DNA from: Hippophae tibetana
Lineage: Eukaryota > Streptophyta > Magnoliopsida > Rosales > Elaeagnaceae
Assembly: GCA_037013495.1 (NCBI GenBank)
Contig: CM072809.1
Span: 8,069,001 to 8,133,000 of the forward strand
Length of the DNA: 64,000 bases
Reading direction: 5' to 3'
The position numbers and the translations under genes are program-made. The notes below the pieces were generated by a model. The model was given only the letters and a program-made list of their open reading frames with translations. It had not been told where the DNA came from and did no database searches. Position 1 is the first letter of the stretch, and each line of letters opens with the position of its first letter. Positions 56,441-64,000 of this stretch are shown one piece after another.

Positions 56441-59400
56441 ATAAAATAAAATTATATAATATGAAGAATAATAATATATTTAATTTAAAAATTAAGTGAT
56501 ATTAACTTGTGTGCATAGGGTAAGAAGGTGGTGTACGGATTTTGATTGTAGCTACCGAGAAACACGCTTCTTTATGCACGTTGTCATAAATTCATAATCA
56601 TGCAATTTTGCATATCGCCAAAAAGCCCAGCTGTAGGCTGCTTGGTAATACCGTACTCATGCACTCTAATTAGTGGTGGATAAATTGAAATTTAAGTCAA
56701 TTTTTTAAAAAGGATATTTTAGTTATTTTTATTTTATTATCATCGCTCACAACAAATCATTTTATTTTTAAAAATAAATAAATTAATTTTAATTTTTATA
56801 ATTTTCAAAGGACTATTTTTTTAATAAACAAATTTTTAATATTTTTTTATGCAAATGTACGTAACTCTATAAAGTTTTTTTTGGTTTAAAACTATAAATA
56901 TTTTTTTAGTATAATTTTTTTATGGTAAAAATAATTTTATAAAATAAATTCATAAAAAATAAAAAATTAATTGATGTCTATATTCATACTTTTATTTAAT
57001 TTAAATATAATAATATAAATTTAAATAATTTAGTTTAAAAAAAATAAAATAATACCATGTCAATTACAATAAATACTATAAACTCATTTACTTTGATCTT
57101 CATAACCCATTTATTCATTTTTAACTAACTTGTGTTCAATCAAAAAGCTTTTACCTTGGTTTTGATCGAAATAAGTTGGTTGGAAATGATTAAATAATAA
57201 GTGAAATTAGAATAAATGAGTTGATATTAAAATATAGTTTTAAATTATTTTACAATAAATAATAAAAATTGGTTTGTCAATAAAAGAACAAAAATATATT
57301 AGAATGGTACCAGATATTTTTATATTAAATTAATAAAACTAAATAATAGAATACATAAAATATTAAATATTTTTTATAAAGATAAAATACTCTTTTATAA
57401 ATTATTTTGTTTTTAAATTGAACATTTCATATATATTTTGTTAGAGACTATTAATATATTAATTTGATAATATATATTTTTTATTCAATAAATATATCAC
57501 TAAAGTATTAAACCTATAAATAATAGTTGAAAATTAAATAATTATTTTTATTTTTATCAATTTTTTGAAATAATTTTTAACATTATGATCTTATTTTAAC
57601 AAATATATCATATTATATAAAAAAGTTTTTTTTTTAAAATAACTTAATAAAGTTAAGTAGATTCCTCTTTTAGCTTCTTTAGCTCTTAAGCATATATGCA
57701 AAGGAGCGGAATGAACCACGGCCGCACGATAATTTTTATGGTAACGTATAGTTGGTTTTATAGTTTTAAATATTTTATATGAATAAAATAAAAATTTAAA
57801 CTATTTATTATAATAAAATTATTTATATTTGTGTGAAATTCAACAAAATAAAATAAATTTTTCTATGTAATTTTTTTTCTTTTGGGAAAATTTTACAATA
57901 TTTATTATCTTATACTATTTTTATTATACATAATTTAATATTTCATATATAATCAATATTACATATTTTATTACGTTATATTATTTTTTATTTAATAGCA
58001 AAAAATATTATTCTTTATTTACTATCAATAAAATTATAAGATACATAAATATAACTCTAGTTATATTTACGTACATTCTTTATTTTTATCTTTTTATTAT
58101 TATTAATACAATGTGTCTATAGGCCTTTCTTAAACAAATAAAAGGACTTCTCCCTTACCTCTACACTTATTAAATTAAAATTTTAATATCGTGTAATTTA
58201 TATATTTTCTTTACATTGGCACTCAAAAGGGTAGAACCATAATAAATCACCGATTTAAAAAAGCACTAAGTTAAGTGCGGAGTCGAATTAGTAGAGAAGA
58301 TAAAAGTATCTTTAATATTGTTAATAATATCTAGAGGGTTGGACATCAATACATATTACTTATGATGTCAATAAAATATTGATTTCAAGAAAAATATTGA
58401 TAAAATATTACTGTAACATTGTCTGTAAAATATTATTTATTTCTAAAATAATTTTCCAATAATTTATCTTTGCTTATTTTTTAGATAATTTCTTTAAAAT
58501 TAAAACATATTTTCTTTTACAGTTTTTTTATCAATAAAATTTTTATATCATAAATATTTACACAATTATATATTTTTAATTATTAATTTAAATAACTATT
58601 TTAAATATTTTGATTATTTATTTTATAAATTTTTAATTCATTGGTCAAAATAACTACTAAATACATTTACATTTATATACATTAAATAAAAAAAATAGTC
58701 TAAAAAAATAAATAATAACTTGTTTTGATATTTTGGAAAATTTATTGAAGTTTTACAATTTTATTATATAATAATTTGTATAATATTTTTCTAAAATTTC
58801 TGTCAATCATGATATTATTTTAAGATATTTATAAAATTTATTTCTTAATATTTAACTAACATAAATATTTCAAAGTTCAAACCATCATTTTGGTTGCATA
58901 GACTTCAGAGAATGAGCAGCTATTATTTTTAACGAAGTACTTCACAATTCATCGTTTACAATACGTTTAGCGGGACGTACGCAAGAATAATGGCTTTTTA
59001 TTTATTTATAGATACAACGGCATTCCAAAATACCCAGCACCACAATTAGGGATCAATATTTTAAAAATGTAAAATCTAAGTTGGCACACAATTTTATTAA
59101 TATGTATAAAAATACAATTTCTAATATTATTATTTACATATTTTTTATATGGATATTCAATAATATCAATTAATTCTTCATTCGAGTTAAAATTATAATA
59201 ATGCATTATATACAATGTACGTTAAACTCATACAATTTAATCCATAAATTAAAATAGTGTCATCTCGTTTACTCCTATAAGATTTTCTCAACCAAAACAA
59301 ATTAACACCATATAATTAAAATCATATTTATTTATGAAAATCTAATTTTTTTTTCAAAATTAAACATTTTTTTAAATAGATACTTAAGTCCATTTTTTTA

Positions 59401-60959
59401 ATTAATAAAAAAATATTACATAAGCTGTATTTAAACTTGAATACATGCGTGAAAGTATGTAGTGATACACCTAAATCCTTAGTCATAATTGATTAGGTAT
59501 AGAGTGACGATAATTATTACAATATAAAAATTATGATTAATTGAAATTAAATATATATTAATATTATCACTTTTACATACAAATATTTACATAAAAAAAT
59601 ACAAGTTTAATATTAAAACACATAATATTTTAAATATTTACATTAAATTTTATTTAATCTTAGGTTTTTTTTTTTTACTTAATAACATGTACTAAATAGC
59701 TAATAGAAGAAAATTGATGTTAATATTCTTACATTTTTTTTACCAAACAATACTTAGTATAGTTCGAACATGCGATTTCAAATTAAAGGTGTATAAAATA
59801 TCTGTTCATTCGGTCAATTCGTAAAATTCTTATGCACTGAAAAATTATGATGGGTTTCTATTCGATTATAAAATTGAATTTGATGAAAATTTTAAAAATC
59901 AACAAGATGTGGATGAGATAAAGAGTTGGAATTTTTAAATCCGCATCAATTCAATTTGATCTACATATGTTCAAATATAATATTTTTATATATTTTATAA
60001 GTTTATTTATTGACCAATTTTATCACATTTAATTAAAATTTAAACTCTATTATACACAACATGTCTTAATTAAAAATTATATAATTCATATATACCATAT
60101 TATAGTTTTTAATTTTGAGCTTGTGAATTTTCATTTAAACAACTTTTATTAAAAAATATTACGTAGTTATGAAATACATCATTTAATGAATTTTGAAAAT
60201 TGGTTCGTATCAATCCTCAAATATAATAGATCAGATTAGATTAAAGTACTATAATATATAGATCGATTATAGATTACAAATTTATTAAAACTATACAAAT
60301 TTGATTCGTAATACACTCATACTTCACAAGAATGAGGTATTTTGATCTTCATGAATCACAATTGTGATACATTAGGAGTAAAATTGATAAATAAAAAAAA
60401 TCCATACTTCAATTTTTTCATTATTTTTAGTTGATTTTTTTCATTTATACAAAATTACTTGAAATTTCAAAAATTACGATTTTATAAGTTTTTTTTAAGA
60501 TTAAGATTTAGGGTTAAGTTTGGAACAATATTTAGAGCTTCAAAATTATATATATAAAAATAAAAAAAGTCATTAGCTTACTTTATTTTTTCAAAAAATA
60601 TAATTTTATTAAAGATCAAAGGTATATTATAGATAAAAAATTATCAATACAAATACATCAACGATTAAATTTTTAAACTAAAACTAAAACATTCTCAAGC
60701 ACAGGGAAAAAACTTAATTTTTTATTTTTTATTCTATTATAAGGTTATTCAATTAAATGCTTGTCTACTCAAAATAATAAATTGATTGTTTTTCTTAAAA
60801 AATGAAATCTTGATACTACGTATTAATATTCATTATCTTTGACAACACAGGTTTAGATTGATTATAAAACACAAATTTTTTTGTTCAACTCTATGAAATT
60901 CAAAATTGTTTTTACATTATATAAAGAAATAGTGTATTTTTCATATAACATGATATCAA
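56441..60959. other. AT-rich DNA with three less AT-rich islands
   Basis: No gene is supported. Islands at about 56510-56680, 58870-59050 and 59780-59960 have more balanced composition. None gives a frame or RNA structure I can name, and the 69-codon minus frame at 59006-59215 has no family signal. Confidence 0.45.
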
Positions 60960-61137
60960 TAAAAATGTTCAAATGAATTAGTCAAAGGATATAATAAAAC
61001 TAAGGCTTGATCATCATTATCAATTTTAACATTATTATTTGTCAAATCACGAATAATTTTAGTAAATTCTTTGAGATAATCAAACAAGTGTGTACCTTTT
61101 GACATTCTAAATATATACAAACTCAATTTCAAATGTA
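60960..61137 (-). pseudogene. Remnant of a copia gag (UBN2-type) coding region
   Basis: Read on the minus strand from 61137 the frame stays open for about 58 codons. It shows the gag pattern LYIFRMSKGT, then DYLKEFTKIIRDL, NVKIDNDDQALVLL and PLTNSFEHF, before a TGA. This is the well-known core of copia gag proteins. The flanks are decayed beyond translation. A primer-site trace lies upstream on the same strand (61531-61542), followed by a possible LTR start at 61545. Confidence 0.75.
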
Positions 61138-61530
61138 ACCAATTTTATTAAAGACTTGTTCATACTCACGCTCTAATTTAAGCTATTGAGATGTTTCTTA
61201 TCACCAAACTTGTGTATTACTTATCAAATAAAGATAATTGAATTAAACTAATAGTATTTTTCACCCATACATATTTTTCTTCGTCATTTAATTTTTTTAC
61301 AATTTATTCTTGTCTTTAAGTGTTTTAATAAGTCATTCTCTAGCCAATGTGACTAACATCTTTGTTGGTCAAAGAATAAAATAATTCATACCATTAAATT
61401 TCTTAATTTTTTATTTTATCGTAATGATAGAAAATTCAATATTAATAAATAGATGCACAATATGAATCCAATTAGAATTTCAGAATAAATCTAAAAGAAC
61501 AAATTTGATTGATTCTAATAAATAACTCAA

Positions 61531-61600
61531 ACTCTAATACCATTTGTTGGGATTTTGTTCTAACTTAAAATGTTATTTTATTAAGAAAAATAACTAATAA
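61531..61600 (-). repeat. Primer-site trace and LTR fragment of the same decayed copia element
   Basis: ACTCTAATACCA on the plus strand is the reverse complement of TGGTATTAGAGT, one base off the Met-tRNA primer site. Two bases later TGTTGGGATTTTG has the TGTTGG start typical of copia LTR ends. Position relative to the gag remnant is right for a minus-strand element. The far end of the LTR was not located. Confidence 0.5.
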
Positions 61601-64000
61601 CAACTATATATTTAATTTACTTTTTATATTTTTTAACGTGTTACTTGTTAACTAGAAGTGATAATTTTCAATACAACATGGAAGAAGATTTAAAACTCAA
61701 CTCAAAAAACACGACCTAAACATGACTCGATATGGTTTCGATTCAAAATTGATAAACCCAATTGGGCAGGAAGGCTAAGTTTGAATTAAAATAAGTTAAT
61801 CTCATTAGATAGAAAAAAAATTGATTAAAATAAAAAATAGCTTTTCATTTGACATGTGTCAAAAGTATATTTGAAATCTTTGAGATCTCAAATTGTACTA
61901 AAAAAAATTAATTTATAAATAAAAAACAAAATGGAAGGAAATGTATAAGATATAATAAATGCTCATTTCATAACAAATACTAAATGAATTTACAAATTTT
62001 TACAAAAAATGAGAAAATATAGTCTTTTACAAAATAGGTTTGGGTTGTTAGGTTAACTTGTTTAATATCGGATTTAGGTTTGAGTTTATAAAACCTTAAC
62101 TGATTTACTATTAGGTTGGATTCGGGTTTATAGTAATCAAGTAATTAGGGTTAAAAATGGATTTATTCTTTATTTAATATTTTTTATTTTATTTTAAAAT
62201 TTTAAGGTTTTTTTGGGTAGTTTTTTTAAAATATAATGACACGTAAATATTTGTAAATAAATGATGTATTAACAAAATATTAGGATTCCAATTATAGGAA
62301 ATGACCTATTAATTTAATTCTCAAAATTTGCTATGGTGAGGAGGGGCGTTTTTATTTTTCCTACAGTGAAGAGGTGCACATTTTTTATTTATTTATTTTT
62401 TGTCATACGTGAGGAGCACATTTGATTTAAAAATTATAAATATTAAATTATAACTATTATGACTGAGTAGCTATATTTATATCATTTTTATTTTTAGAAT
62501 AACTTAGGTAACAGTTATTAATAGATCAGTTCCCGTTTTCTTAACTAAGAAGATAATAAATTGAGTTAAATAGACTTTTTTTATAGGTTTTATTTTTACG
62601 CTCTGAGTACTAGTTAAAAACATGTTAATTTTTTGTATTTTATTTTCCTCCAACATTAATTAAAACTATTACAAAATAAAAATAATAAATAACTTTTATT
62701 TATACGTTTATTTGTATTCATTACATATCATATACGTCATATAAATTACATCTATTAATTATGATAAAAGTTTATTAACTTTTAGTTAAAATAATACTTT
62801 AATTATTTATAAAGTGAATAAGAAGTTCAAAATTTCAAAAAAATACAAAATGAAACATATAAATAGATATGTGCATATTTTTTAAATTATTATGTATTCT
62901 TCGATTAATTTTTAAATGTTTAAACCTATTCAAGTTTATACTTTTATATTGTAATTGATTTTAAAAACACATATGTTCACCTGTTTTATGACATTTTTAA
63001 TATTTTTAAATTTATAATCTACTTTCTAATAGTTGTTAAACTTATAACATTTCAACTTAAACTTAATAATTTTTTATAATTTTGATCATGGGATCATTTT
63101 TACCTTTTATTTCTTCCAATTATTATATAATTTAATTTATATAATCAAACTTATTTAAATAAACAAAATTACATGTCATAATCTTAAAAAAAAATGAAAG
63201 AATAATTTTACATATATCCAGAACTAAGAATGAAAAAAATCGTTAACATTGTCAATATAGTTGCAATGTTATAGACATATTAAACAAATCAACAATAATA
63301 TATGATATTTAACAGAAAGATTATTTATTCGAATTAGAGAAAATATTATGTAAATTTTTTCTTATATTTTTATTTTATCATTATTCAAATTATATAATGC
63401 ACCTTTATCCATTTATTATTATTATTAAAGTTTCAATCTAAACAATTATTTATCATAAAACTTTAATTTATTGATTAAAATGAATAGGGGTAGCTGCAGT
63501 CCATTTGGTCACTCATTTACAAACCAATTTTATTTCGATGATTTTGAAAAAATTAAAAAACTAGAAGACTTATAAATTTAAAAATCGACCCTTCAAGCGA
63601 CCTATTATGTTAATTTGAGAAATATCGATTTGACATTTTCAAGTCTATAATTTTTTTCAAAAATTTATTTACAAAGTAATAATCTAAAATTAAAAAGAAT
63701 CGTTAGTATAATATATATCTTTTTTATGTTATTATTTAAAAATATTTAATTTTAATAAAAATTAAAATTATTTAAAATATATTTTAAAATATACACTATA
63801 TTTCATCAATATGAAGTGAATAACTAAGATAAATATTATCAAAAAATTTAGAATTTAAAAACTAATAAAAAATAAAGACATACTCAGAAAATATTCCTTA
63901 AAATAAAAAAATAAAAAATGTTTATTTTACTTATAAATAATTAGGTTTAATTATTAAAATTTATTAAAAATAATAAATATATTAATTATTATGTATAAAT
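61600..64000. other. AT-rich DNA to the end of the window
   Basis: No gene is supported. At 62030-62160 there is a decayed GGTTTGGGTT / GGATTCGGGTT repeat, and a similar trace at 63490-63630 (CATTTGGTCACTCATTTAC, CGACCC). Otherwise nothing is recognised. Confidence 0.45.

Noticed and set aside
59006-59215. 69-codon minus-strand frame in the gene-poor region
   Set aside because: AT-driven composition and no homology pattern.
1-64000. CRISPR arrays, prokaryotic operons, phage or defence systems
   Set aside because: The introns, plant gene families and LTR retrotransposons show plant nuclear DNA, and the tandem repeats found lack the regular spacer structure.

Overview
This window is nuclear DNA of a dicot plant. 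It is strongly AT-rich, with short exons separated by GT-AG introns, plant-only gene families (cotton-fibre/DUF761, DUF3511, a GATA factor with the plant CX2CX18CX2C finger) and several Ty1/copia LTR retrotransposons. The species cannot be fixed from sequence alone. All gene calls come from reading translations, motifs and splice signals; no database search was run.

Layout. (1) 1-2.2 kb: the last six exons of a CTP synthase gene (+), whose 5' part lies off the window. (2) 3.7-10.6 kb: two divergently transcribed DUF761 genes, one at 3708-4307 (-) and one at 10063-10602 (+), about 5.8 kb apart. Between them is AT-rich DNA with decayed repeats. (3) 11.0-16.4 kb: an old, broken copia element on the minus strand (here Copia-1), with both LTRs and a CAATT target-site duplication. 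(4) 16.9-17.3 kb: a small DUF3511 gene (-). (5) 20.3-21.4 kb: a cluster of a miniature LTR retrotransposon (TRIM type), about 120-bp LTRs alternating with about 100-bp internal segments, plus one inverted copy. (6) 23.2-28.3 kb: Copia-2 (+), moderately old, inserted in a diverged tandem repeat and flanked by GATAG. (7) 30.7-32.5 kb: a three-exon P-loop GTPase-like gene with a hydrophobic C-terminal tail. (8) 34.6-40.5 kb: a small B-class GATA transcription factor gene split in its second exon by Copia-3 (-). Copia-3 is a young, apparently complete element with an unbroken 1389-codon gag-pol frame, nearly identical LTRs and a GATAG duplication. (9) 42.2-43.3 kb: a two-exon gene for a probably mitochondrial protein. 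(10) 44.8-45.25 kb: a single-exon gene for a small basic protein. (11) 45.3-64 kb: about 18.7 kb of very AT-rich DNA with no convincing gene, holding a long fold-back element, short tandem duplications and a copia gag remnant.

The host genes are unrelated single genes with their own promoters, not a pathway. The main story is retrotransposon activity of different ages: decayed (gag remnant, Copia-1), intermediate (Copia-2) and recent (Copia-3). The most consequential event is the Copia-3 insertion in the GATA gene. It removes the C-terminal LLM-type motif from the reading frame and leaves the zinc finger intact. I saw no CRISPR, operon or prokaryotic-type system and no tRNA or rRNA gene.
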